Below, piece by piece: positions 1-6,690 of a DNA stretch of 11,751 nucleotides. Numbering within the stretch: position 1 is the stretch's first letter; each line of letters begins with the position of its first letter. Under the pieces are notes generated by a model. The model did no database searches. It was not told where the DNA came from and saw only the letters and a program-made list of their open reading frames with translations. The stretch is from NCBI GenBank assembly GCA_014885115.2, contig WKLE02001708.1:1-11751 (forward strand), read 5' to 3'. Origin of the DNA: Asterionellopsis glacialis. Taxonomy: Eukaryota > Bacillariophyta > Plagiogrammaphyceae > Rhaphoneidales > Asterionellopsidaceae. The translations under genes and the position numbers were made by a program.

Positions 1-36
1 TTGGTTGATTTACGTAGTGAAAGCATGTAAGTTTTG

Positions 37-56
37 TGGGGACCTATAGGTCCCCA
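37..56. repeat. Perfect 20-bp palindrome
   Basis: The 20 bases starting TGGGGACCTA are followed directly by their own reverse complement, with no spacer. The symmetry breaks at 36/57. A perfect 20-bp palindrome is not expected by chance in a few kilobases. It could be a dimeric protein-binding site or a mobile-element end; nothing nearby decides which. Confidence 0.85.
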
Positions 57-321
57 GAGTTTTCTCCAATAAGGGGATAGTTTACTTTATGTTGTTGACA
101 AAGGACGATAGATATGTCCTTTTGGAGGAGGAAGGGGGCGCTTCTAATGGGGTGTCCGGGCATCGAATCACCACTCGAAAAATGACAAATGCGCACATGC
201 TTACATCCCATTTTTTTTAAAGGCCCGGATGTTCACCAAAACTTGAAGTGACGATTTGATCTGCGCCAACTTTTGGCAAATTTTGCTCATTAGTAGTCGC
301 TGGTAGAATCTACACAAAGAG

Positions 322-356
322 ATACCAAAATGGCGCGTACCAGCGCCATCTGGTAT
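322..356. repeat. Interrupted inverted repeat around GGCGC
   Basis: ATACCA (322-327) and ATGGCGC (330-336) pair with GCGCCAT (343-349) and TGGTAT (351-356). This leaves a 6-base loop (337-342) and a small asymmetric bulge (two bases against one). The 13 paired positions would make a stable cruciform or RNA hairpin. Function unknown. Confidence 0.75.
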
Positions 357-621
357 ATACAAAAAATGGCATGTCTCCCTCTGACAGAATCGGAAAAGAA
401 GATTCCATCATGGTGCCGCCAGAACCAAATTCTCTATGCTACCCTCGTACTGCTAGATTGGGTACCGCGACTGCATATATCTGTGTAGGTCTTTGGTACT
501 GAGAATGACATCAACAACAATCATCCTCGCAAATGAACAAGAACAAGATGACATCCATCATCATCAATGCCTTTCTTCTCTTTTTTCTTTTTCTCTAACA
601 AAGATTTCTGAAAATACAGTC

Positions 622-656
622 TAGGTAATGTACCGCCTTTTAGATGGTACATACCT
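622..656. repeat. Hairpin, ATGTACC/GGTACAT
   Basis: ATGTACC (628-634) pairs perfectly with GGTACAT (646-652) across an 11-base loop. The stem extends outward (GGTA and TACC) with one bulged A. It sits immediately before a pair of overlapping spurious ORFs. Another GGTACTGA/TCAGTACC pair lies at 963-970 and 986-993. No function can be assigned. Confidence 0.6.
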
Positions 657-702
657 GTTGGCTGTTGGATGGAATCTCACTTTCCCAAAATGGAGAAGAA
701 GT

Positions 703-859
703 TGGGTGCACATTTGAGTTGTCGCGAATCATCCCGGAGAAACTAGTCATCAAAACCAAATATGCAATCTCGTCAAATTTGCACTCAACTGCCAAGAAAT
801 GCTGCCACCCAAATATTGACTTACAAATTGGGGAGCATGTGGGTGCACATTTGAGTTGT
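703..859. repeat. Direct 20-mer repeat with a partial inverted copy between
   Basis: An identical 20-mer beginning TGGGTGCACA occurs at 703-722 and 840-859. Between them, about 775-812, lies a diverged reverse-complement relative (AAATTTGCACTCAACT, compared with TTGAGTTGTTGCAAATTT after the second copy). This direct-plus-inverted layout suggests a small rearranged repeat element. Open frames on both strands across it are probably by-products. Confidence 0.55.
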
Positions 860-879
860 TGCAAATTTGCCCAAACACC

Positions 880-1133
880 CTAATAAAAACATCTGCTACT
901 TGCTAAGGAACCAAACATCTCAGGCCTCATGGTTTCCTGGTGGATGTTCTTTACACAAAGAAGGTACTGATAACATCACATAAATTCAGTACCAATACTA
1001 CCCCAACTTTGGTTCCCATTATGAAAATACCTTTTTTTCATTAACATCGGGGGCATTAAGGATGGAAACAATGTACAAGATATGAACAAAATGATGAATC
1101 AGACAGGATAATATAGGTGTGAGGAAAGGTTTG
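880..1133. other. Gene-free spacer left of the LTR element
   Basis: No coding signal or known element is seen. It contains one perfect 8-bp inverted pair, GGTACTGA (963-970) and TCAGTACC (986-993). The right edge is host DNA abutting the LTR at 1134. No target-site duplicate of the last bases before 1134 is found after 5102. Confidence 0.4.
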
Positions 1134-1359
1134 TGCACTATGCTGACAACAATATTGAAAAGGGAGTTGAAAAGGGAGTAGATTTTGTGAGAGCAAATAA
1201 ATTATAACCTATTCTAGTTAGATCTAAAAAACACTTGCCAATTCACCATTTTGTCTTTGACAACTATTTCTTGTACAGGATCCTACAGCCAATCTACTTA
1301 GAGTTCGGTTCCGGTGGAGTTTGGTTTTATCATGTGAACCAAACTCCCCAAGGAAGCCA
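1134..1359 (-). repeat. 3' LTR of the gypsy-type element
   Basis: The plus strand starts TGCACTATG and ends AGCCA, so both ends have the canonical TG...CA form. It is 226 bp, the same length as its partner at 4877-5102. Inside are a perfect tandem 12-mer TTGAAAAGGGAG (1155-1166, 1167-1178) and a perfect 11-bp hairpin GGAGTTTGGTT/AACCAAACTCC (1316-1326, 1337-1347) with a 10-base loop. Bases 1360-1366 still resemble the host flank of the other LTR (AT-AGAG), so the exact inner edge is slightly uncertain. The bases inside the LTR run straight into inverted gag rather than a purine tract. Confidence 0.8.
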
Positions 1360-1791
1360 ATAAGAGAATTAAATGCCATTGCAGTTCAAGTCAAAGACTT
1401 ATTGACTAAGGCCTTGTCCAATAAGAACAAGTGCAAATGCAAAGACAAGAAAAAGAAACCTGATGACACTGATAGCGACGTCAAAAAATGCTACAACTTC
1501 AACTACGACACTTTAAGTATCAATCGCAAGGAAGAATGAGATAATACCCCCATAGCAAATAACGTAGGACACCAATTAGACAACTAATCTACACCCAACC
1601 ACCTGTCTTGTAATACCATCAGAGACGTGCATAGTCCAAGGAAAAAGCCTAAAACCAAGCATACTTGCTGGGTGACAGTCACACTAATGCTAGTACACAA
1701 ATGACAAAGGCAGAAGGCAAAACCACTTAAGATACTATTAGACTCAGGCACTTCAGCCACCATTGTAAACAAGAAATTTACCAAAAAGCTT
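1360..1791 (+). pseudogene. Inverted gag C-terminus and protease fragment
   Basis: On the plus strand this reads the C-terminal part of the same Gag as at 3667-3849 (sharing QVKDLLTK, KCYNFN, DTLSI, RKEE) and then the retropepsin with LLDSGTSATIV. It aligns with the minus strand of 3849-3415, at about 80% identity by hand count over the protease half. It is therefore an inverted, diverged second copy of an internal segment of the element. Gag ends in TGA at 1537-1539, the same place as in the main copy. Further stops follow, including one inside the protease where the main copy reads through. The left junction shows short shared sequence (GAATT) and the right junction shares CTT with the next fragment. 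Not functional. Confidence 0.8.
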
Positions 1792-1843
1792 GTACAGCCT
1801 GAGGAAAAAGCCTAAAACCAGGTATACTTGCCCAGTGATGGTC
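1789..1843 (+). pseudogene. Second inverted protease fragment
   Basis: These 55 bases repeat the region just upstream of the retropepsin active site (SLRKKPKT...). They match the reverse complement of 3526-3580 with about four differences, roughly 93% identity. That is closer than the adjoining inverted segment, and close to the identity of the two LTRs. The piece restarts upstream of sequence already present at 1640-1690, so the order is head-to-tail, and it ends abruptly against opposite-strand RNase H at 1843/1844. A separate copying or recombination event is likely. Confidence 0.75.
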
Positions 1844-2190
1844 TGCAAGGTGATCTGCTTCTATGTTGAGTTATGCTGGAAGGGGTAGATCTTTAACCTG
1901 GGCTTGCTTGTCTCTTGATGTCCTTTCACATGGATAAGTTTGTAGTGAGGAAGTTTATCAAGAACCTCCACTATCATGTGAACAATGTCCCAGTCTTCTA
2001 AAAGTGTCAAATTCCAAGAAGGATTTTCTTGAGATCAAAAATTTCCTATATGAATAAGTAAAGATTCACTATCTGTGTATTGATAGATTTGTAGATGTTC
2101 CGGCCATTCAATGGAGAGATATTGATGAAGTAGGTATAGACATTGTACCCACAAAAGAAAACTGTATGCCTCTGCTTGCATCAAGGATCA
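1844..2190 (-). pseudogene. RNase H domain remnant
   Basis: The minus strand encodes a stretch resembling the C-terminal two thirds of a retrotransposon RNase H. It has AEAYSFLL, TDSESLLIHI, LEDWDIV, VKGHQ (1915-1929) and, in a shifted frame, EADHLA (1844-1861) with the expected late acidic residue. The N-terminal part that normally carries the first catalytic aspartate is not seen. The domain is joined near 2190 directly to the end of RT, so an internal deletion of the connection region is inferred. It has at least one internal stop and one frameshift (about 1865-1880). Sequence flips strand at 1843. RNase H would normally degrade the RNA of the RNA-DNA hybrid during reverse transcription. 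Confidence 0.7.
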
Positions 2191-3015
2191 TATTTTCTTA
2201 GTTGTAGTAGGGGATGCGATATTTAGTATGGCAGAGACCTTATTGTTAAGTTGCCTTATGCCCTTATGACAGATGTGGAAGCCTAGATAATCTGTTTTGG
2301 TTCACCCAAAGAAGGATTTCTTGGCATTGACTTTAAGTCCCATTTCCTGTAGTCTTTGCAGTACCAGGTCCATTTTATTTAGATGGTCTTTGAAATTGTC
2401 TGTTGCAAGGAGCAAGAGATCATAGATGTACACATGTATGAATTCCAGTCCACACATGAGTTGGTTCATCTTCTCTTGGATCTTGAAAGATGTCTGCTGA
2501 ACTTGCGACTCCCATGGGTAGATGTAGGTATTCATATTTGCCCCATGGTAGGACAGTGGTACATAGCTTACTAGAGTCGGCATCTAGTTGTATGTGATAG
2601 TTCCCATATTTAGGTCTAAAGATGATGCATATGAGAAACCTTCAAGTTTCGTAAGTAATTCCTGAATATGTGGAACAGGGAACAGATGTCATATGATACA
2701 TTTGTTCAGTTTCTGAAAGTCAGAAATAAACCTGATAGTGTCATTTTTCTTAGCTCATGGGAAGCTAGGGGCTGCCCACTCTGACCTATTGACTTTTTGT
2801 AGTACTCCTATATGTACTAGCTGGTCTACCTCTTCTCTAAGAAGTTAATTGTAGGTGTAGGGTACCTGGTAGGCCTTACCACCATGGTATGGTTTGTAGC
2901 CTTCCTTAATTTCAATACTTACTTGGTCTATGTTCCACATGCCCAGCGTACCATCAAACAAAGGTTCTTATTTCTTTAAGGCTTTTCTGTCCTTAGGGGG
3001 CAGATGCCAGCACAA
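2191..3015 (-). pseudogene. Ty3/gypsy reverse transcriptase, broken
   Basis: Reading down the minus strand, recognisable RT landmarks follow in order: DGTLG, a REEVDQLVHIGVL helix, VNRSEWAAPSF, RFISDFQKLNK, SLDLNMG (motif A, aspartate present), LPWGKYEYLHLPMG (in another frame), QEKMNQLMCGLEF, motif C, LQEMGLKVNAKKSFFG, and then a connection segment ending near NIASP. Several stops interrupt the first part. The segment between motif A and QEKMNQ lies in a third frame, giving two frameshifts (about 2595 and 2485). Motif C reads YIYD (2419-2430) instead of YIDD, so one of the two metal-binding aspartates is lost. The family normally makes cDNA in virus-like particles. This copy cannot be active. 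Confidence 0.85.
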
Positions 3016-3294
3016 TCACATTACTTTGTCTAAATCAGCTTTATCATACGTTGTGGCCAGTATCCTGTTCATGCAATCTGTTGCTTCACATACGTGCTTA
3101 GGCTTGGTGAGTTCCTGTAGCATACTGTATGATTCCTTGATCTCATAGTCAGTCAATTTTATTGGGACTTTGGTGTCCTCCCAAGTTATTATGCACTGCT
3201 TATAGTCAAGTATCATACCTAGCTCTTCTAAGAGTTTGCATCTAATTATCATATTGTATGATTGTTGACCTTTTGTCTTGTTGACATGACATTC
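3016..3294 (-). pseudogene. Protease-RT linker of the Pol polyprotein
   Basis: This 78-residue open stretch is in the same frame as the protease remnant at 3295-3615 and is separated from it by one TGA (3295-3297). It continues retropepsin-like sequence (IIRCKLLEELGMILDY, then CIITWEDTKVPI), which resembles the C-terminal part of gypsy proteases. An acidic and lysine-rich linker (YDKADLDKVM) leads towards RT. Another TGA (3016-3018) closes it, and the same frame then carries on into the RT pseudogene. Each stop looks like a point mutation in one once-continuous polyprotein. Confidence 0.7.
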
Positions 3295-3615
3295 TCATTC
3301 AATGCCCTTGCAGTCATTAAATTCAGGCAATTTGAATATTGCATGGACCTTTTGATTGGTTGAGAAATTTCTGCCCTTTATTTTCCAGAGTGTCTTGGGT
3401 GCAGGTTTGCACTTAAGCTTTTTGGTGAATTTCTTCCTTACTATAGTGGCTGAAGTACCTGAATCTAGTAGTACCTTAAGTGGTTTTGCTTTCTGCCAGG
3501 GTCCTTTGCATACTAGCATCAGCACGACCGTCACTGGGCGAGTATACCTGGTTTTAGGCTTTTTCCTCAGGCTATGCAAGTCTCTGAAGGTATTGCAGGA
3601 AAGGTGGTTAGTCAT
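3295..3615 (-). pseudogene. Retropepsin-type protease of the gypsy element
   Basis: The minus strand encodes KVLLDSGTSATIV, the aspartic-protease signature with catalytic Asp-Ser-Gly at 3457-3465. It follows a basic N-terminal segment (SLRKKPKTRY). Retropepsins work as dimers and cut the Gag-Pol polyprotein. The frame is the same as that of Gag, with only the Gag TGA (3667-3669) between them, and the 17 codons between that TGA and the ATG are open. The active-site triad is intact, but a TGA at 3295-3297 cuts the polyprotein before RT. An inverted relative lies at 1640-1791. No separate start needs to be assumed; the ATG at 3613-3615 may be incidental. Confidence 0.8.
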
Positions 3616-3666
3616 AGAATAGTTATGTAATTTGTTTTCTATGTTATTTACTATAGGGGTATTATC

Positions 3667-4805
3667 TCATTCCTCCTTTCTATCAATACTTAAAGTGTCA
3701 AAATTGAAGTTGTAGCATTTGTTGATGTTACTATCAGCATCATCAGAATTCTTGTCATTGTCTTTGCATTTGCATTTGCGATTGTTCTTATTGGATGAGC
3801 CCTTAGTCAATAAGTCTTTGACTTGAGTTGCGATGGGGGCGTTCAATTCCTGTTTATTATACTTATTGTAGTGCTGGTGCTTGTACTTAGGCTGCTCCTG
3901 TTTATTGCCATCTTTCTGATGCTGATAGACGTACTTGTCCAGGGCACAGCATTTGCTGGTATCATGAGAACTTTTCTTATGAATCTTACAGTACTTATGT
4001 TTGCCATTATATGCCTTCTGGTCTTTACCATCCTGGCCGTTAGTTGGATTGTTAGCTTTTTCCTTGCAAGCCAGCTTGTCCTTAGTCCTAGGGCCTGATG
4101 AATCTCCTATGCCATTCGTAACTTCCATACGTCCCAGAAATTCCAGAAACCCTGGTAGGCCTTTGTCCTGAGGGTCAAATCCCTGACGTTTCATCTCCTT
4201 GTTCCAGGCAGCAAGGATTCCAAATTCAAGGATCCTGAGTACTTTTTTGTTAGAAAGCTTAGAGTTTTTGTCCGTATCTGGGAATTTCTCTAAGTAGCCA
4301 TTGAGCGTGTGAAGAGCAGCTTGGTCCTCTTTAGACGTTAGCTTGTGTGGCTTCCTGAGGAATTGGCGCATGTAGCATTTCTGCTTCATGATTGCCTTAA
4401 GTGGGGAAAAATGCATCTTTAGGTCATCACTGATCAACTTGAAGTGCTCCACCATCTTGCTTCCACATTGGGTGGCTGTGGCATTGAACATGCGCAGGCC
4501 TTCATTGGGTAGTAAGGCACGGGCCATTGAGTAATGTGCTGCCCGGTTGTGATACGCTGACCGCAAATCACTTGGTCCAGATTGTTGAACCAGTCCAGTA
4601 GTTCCCTAGGGTGCTCATGGCTAAAGTACAGGAACTCCATAGTGTACTTCTCTTTGGAGTTTTGGTCCCTGGGATTGGATAGCAGGCTAACCTTGGCATA
4701 CCGTGCCTTAACTAGCTTCTGCTCTTCCATGCTCGGAATCTTGAGCAGGATAGGAGGCAGCAGGTACCTCTGACCATTGCCTTGGTTGGGAGTAACAACT
4801 TTCAT
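3667..4805 (-). pseudogene. Gag (capsid and nucleocapsid) with frameshift
   Basis: The most likely start is ATG at 4803-4805, 72 bp inside the LTR. The N-terminal part (MKVVTPNQGNG..., YTMEFLYFSHEHP, LDWFNNLDQVI) runs in one frame. A change of two bases near 4535-4540 moves the rest to another frame, which then stays open for about 290 codons (MARALLP, RMFNATATQ, GFDPQDKGLPGFLEFLGRM). A zinc-knuckle variant follows at 4566-based residues 193-206, C-x2-H-x4-H-x4-C, with His where the usual motif has its second Cys. The C-terminal tail is rich in Lys, Asn and Gln. Gag ends in TGA, in frame with protease. Gag would form the particle and bind the element RNA. Apart from the frameshift this is the best-preserved part of the element. 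Confidence 0.85.
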
Positions 4806-4876
4806 GTTTGAGTTGGTGAAAATAGAGATGATATCTGTTAATTACTTACCGCTTTTCACGTGGAGTGTTAACACTA
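4806..4876 (-). other. Leader between 5' LTR and gag
   Basis: These 71 bases hold the expected primer-binding position just inside the 5' LTR. On the minus strand the leader opens TAGTGTTAACACTCC, which includes the 12-bp palindrome AGTGTTAACACT (4864-4875). The usual TGG that pairs with a tRNA CCA end is absent. Either priming is unusual or this site has mutated. Confidence 0.5.
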
Positions 4877-5102
4877 TGCACTATGCTGACAACAATATTG
4901 AAAAGGGAGTTGAAAAGGGAGTAGATTTTGTGAGAGTGAATAAATTATGGTCTATATTAGTTAGTTCTAAAAAACACTTGCCAATTCACAGTTTCGTCTT
5001 TGACACCTATTTCTTGTACTGAGTCCTACAGCCAATCAACTTAGAGTTCAGTTCCGGTGGAGTTTGGTTTTATCATGTGAACCAAACTCCCCAAGGCAGC
5101 CA
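4877..5102 (-). repeat. 5' LTR of the gypsy-type element
   Basis: It is 226 bp with TG...CA ends and matches the LTR at 1134-1359. It carries the same tandem 12-mer (4898-4921) and the same 11-bp hairpin (5059-5069, 5080-5090), both without a single change. Most of the roughly 18 differences lie in the middle of the LTR. It would hold the promoter for minus-strand transcription into gag. I cannot identify a reliable TATA box or polyadenylation signal. Host sequence starts at 5103. Confidence 0.85.
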
Positions 5103-5490
5103 ATGAGAGTCTGCTGGATCACCTGTTTTGTGTCACAACTGGAGTCATACTACCACAGAGTGATGGCACGTCTCCGCGTTCTGATGTGACACATCACGCT
5201 TGGAGCCGTGCTGCTGCAGAGCATCACCATATGTGCTTTGCCCATGACATCAGAGCGTCTTCATATGCAGCTTGGCTGTGATGCCATAGCATCACGGTAC
5301 ATCTGTACTATGGTTGATTGATGTCATTGGTGTATGCAAGTCATACCTCTTGTATGACTTGCCTACTGCACTCACCCCCATGTCCAGCAACCTAATATGG
5401 GGACTGTCTTATGCAGCAGCTGTGTGGTAAGTTGTACCTCTTGCATGACTCGATTACTGCAGTATGCTTGTAGAAAAGTTATTTTGGTAG
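5103..5490. promoter_or_regulatory. Inverted-repeat-rich island, possible promoter or old LTR
   Basis: This stretch is visibly richer in GC than its surroundings and unusually full of dyads. There is a 15-base odd palindrome centred on GATGTGACACATC (5182-5196). There are also GTGATGC/GCATCAC around CATA (5278-5295) and an 11-bp perfect hairpin GCAAGTCATAC/GTATGACTTGC with a CTCTT loop (5336-5362). A diverged direct copy of that last hairpin region follows at about 5430-5458. TGACATCA (5245-5252) and its reverse complement TGATGTCA (5319-5326) are one base from the CRE octamer TGACGTCA. It lies upstream of the Copia-Gag-like frame, so it may be the remains of that element's LTR. The regulatory role is inference. 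Confidence 0.4.
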
Positions 5491-5496
5491 AACAAT

Positions 5497-6018
5497 GCAA
5501 CCCAAGCCCAAATCACTGCTGTCAATCATGCATAGTATGACAAAAATCTTAAGGAATTCAAGACTTACAAAACTATTGTTAAAACAATGATCCTCCAGCA
5601 GATTTTAATTGTTGTGCCAACCATCTCCATCCAAGAGCTAAAGGATGATAAATTTGGATATACTGATGTCACCATTATACAAATCATGAACCATCTGCAA
5701 ACAACAACAAATGGTAGCTTATCTCTTACCAACTTGCAAGCTATCCAAAACAAATTGGCCAAGAGCCATGGAATCCCAATGAACCATTTGAGAACTTTTG
5801 ACAAATTTCTAGAGATGGCAAAGCCTTTTCCAATTCAACTCACTCCTTCTTGTTTCAATCAAGTTCAGCTCTCAAACACACTGCTTGGTTCTTTGTGTTT
5901 TTTTTTCTATTGTTTCTCCAACACTATGACAACATACACAACTTCCATGAGATTTTTGGCACAGCTATACTTTCATATGTTCCAGGAAAAGAAGACTATG
6001 TTTGCTGTGATGATTTAA
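5497..6018 (+). pseudogene. Possible Copia-type Gag remnant
   Basis: One frame, open from 5536 to 6018 apart from a TAG at 5533-5535, reads YDKNLKEFKTYKTI, then ILQQILIVVP, ELKDDKFGYTDVT, IMNHLQTTTNGSLSL, LQAIQNKLAK and FDKFLEMAKPF. The order and spacing recall the helical N-terminal part of Copia-type Gag proteins (basic helix, QQIL..V, L.D...GY..V, HL, L...K). This is pattern memory, not a search result. The first in-frame ATG is at 5587. The last 60 or so residues turn hydrophobic and Phe/Thr-rich and no longer look like Gag, so the 3' part is probably unrelated sequence. No Copia zinc knuckle, integrase or RT follows. Most likely a truncated element; a host gene exon is the alternative. 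Confidence 0.45.
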
Positions 6019-6690
6019 TATGACAACAGAATCAAAGTATTAGTAGAAGGTCTAAACATCAAATGGAAAGTAATCATAAGACAATCAAAGAAAGAAACAT
6101 TGTCACAAAACTTAACATGATATGAATTGAGTTGTACTTACCAGGGAAAACTCTGATTTGGCAAGACATAAGGGTGCAGTAGTGATTGGCAACAACCTAT
6201 ATCATTCTTATTTCATCAGAAGAGAATCCCATGCCTCTTGGCACATAATTTCATATCACCTTTGGGGCATAATTTCCACCCATAAGTAAGGAAAAATTAT
6301 GCCCCAGCACAAGACAAGATGGAATTTATGTTATGCTTGTTGTGCCCATAATTCAAGGTACCAAGAGATAGTGAAAAATATTACAAGTGACATAAAGTTT
6401 TTGTCACAAGAGACATGAATTTTGTTGGTGAGACACAAAAAAACATATATCATTTGATGTGCATAATTTCACTACTGATTTTCTCTCTCTCTTTTTACAT
6501 CACACAAACAAATTATTTTGACAATAATGTTCAGAAAAAATGTGTACTGGAATAGTTTATTTCATATTATTTTCAAGAAAAATGTACTCAAATAATATAT
6601 TTCATATTATACATTATTATTCATTCAAAAGAAAAGGCACCAATTCAAAAAAAAAATAATGTATTGATTGCATGGGTCCTAAAATAAATT
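6019..6690. other. AT-rich spacer with foldback element
   Basis: No coding region is apparent. It contains the foldback at 6235-6367, a CT run (6481-6494) and a strongly AT-rich tail at 6520-6660. In that tail the string ATTTCATATTAT occurs twice, about 40 bases apart. Confidence 0.45.
6235..6367. mobile_element. 133-bp foldback, MITE-like
   Basis: It begins CTCTTGGCAC and ends GTACCAAGAG, terminal inverted repeats matching at nine of ten bases. Nested inside, GGGGCATAATTTCC (6264-6277) pairs with a GGAAAAATTATGCCCC run (6290-6305) around a short loop, the pairing broken by a two-base difference. The element could fold into a long imperfect hairpin, as miniature inverted-repeat elements do. 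No target-site duplication is seen at its edges, so a non-mobile structured sequence is also possible. Confidence 0.4.

Larger units (their letters stand above)
1..627. other. Gene-free left flank with palindromes
   Basis: I see no convincing coding region here. The stretch is somewhat richer in GC than the rest of the window and holds clean inverted repeats at 37-56 and 322-356 (listed separately). A weaker pair is TCCGGGC at 155-161 and GCCCGGA at 223-229. A short ATG frame (505-624, 40 codons with stop, Thr/His/Ser-rich) overlaps a pyrimidine-rich run at 569-598. It ends in a GTAATG that could be a splice donor, but nothing else supports translation. The region could be promoter or UTR sequence of a gene outside the window. 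Confidence 0.5.
1134..5102 (-). mobile_element. Degenerate Ty3/gypsy-type LTR retrotransposon, rearranged
   Basis: Two 226-bp direct repeats (1134-1359, 4877-5102) bracket a minus-strand series of Gag, retropepsin, reverse transcriptase and RNase H remnants. That order is the Ty3/gypsy one rather than Copia. The element is 3969 bp, short for an autonomous member, and no integrase is recognisable. Integrase and the expected polypurine tract before the 3' LTR are replaced by two plus-strand (inverted) gag-protease pieces at 1360-1843. RT and RNase H also appear to be joined by an internal deletion near 2190. All frames carry stops or shifts, and RT motif C has lost an aspartate. No target-site duplication is visible. 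By hand count the LTRs differ at about 18 of 226 positions, so the copy is old or recombinant. It cannot be autonomous. The diatom-like assignment of the family is from memory. Confidence 0.85.

Noticed and set aside
640..883. Overlapping open frames on both strands (74 and 79 codons)
   Set aside because: They lie across the repeated 20-mer and its inverted relative, have no recognisable motif, and neither has a supporting context.
1584..1784. Minus-strand 66-codon frame
   Set aside because: It is the antisense of the inverted protease fragment, which has recognisable sequence on the plus strand.
3356..4098. Plus-strand hydrophobic frames at 3356-3622 and 3823-4098 resembling membrane proteins
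   Set aside because: They are antisense to the protease and to the Lys/Asn-rich Gag tail; the antisense of such codons is naturally Phe/Leu/Ile-rich.
4777..5022. Plus-strand 81-codon frame over the 5' LTR
   Set aside because: Most of it is LTR sequence, opposite to element transcription, and it has no motif.
1134..5102. Reading the plus-strand gag at 1360 as the start of a second, plus-strand element
   Set aside because: The LTR at 1134-1359 is in the wrong orientation to be the 5' LTR of a plus-strand gag, and the piece starts in the C-terminal part of Gag.
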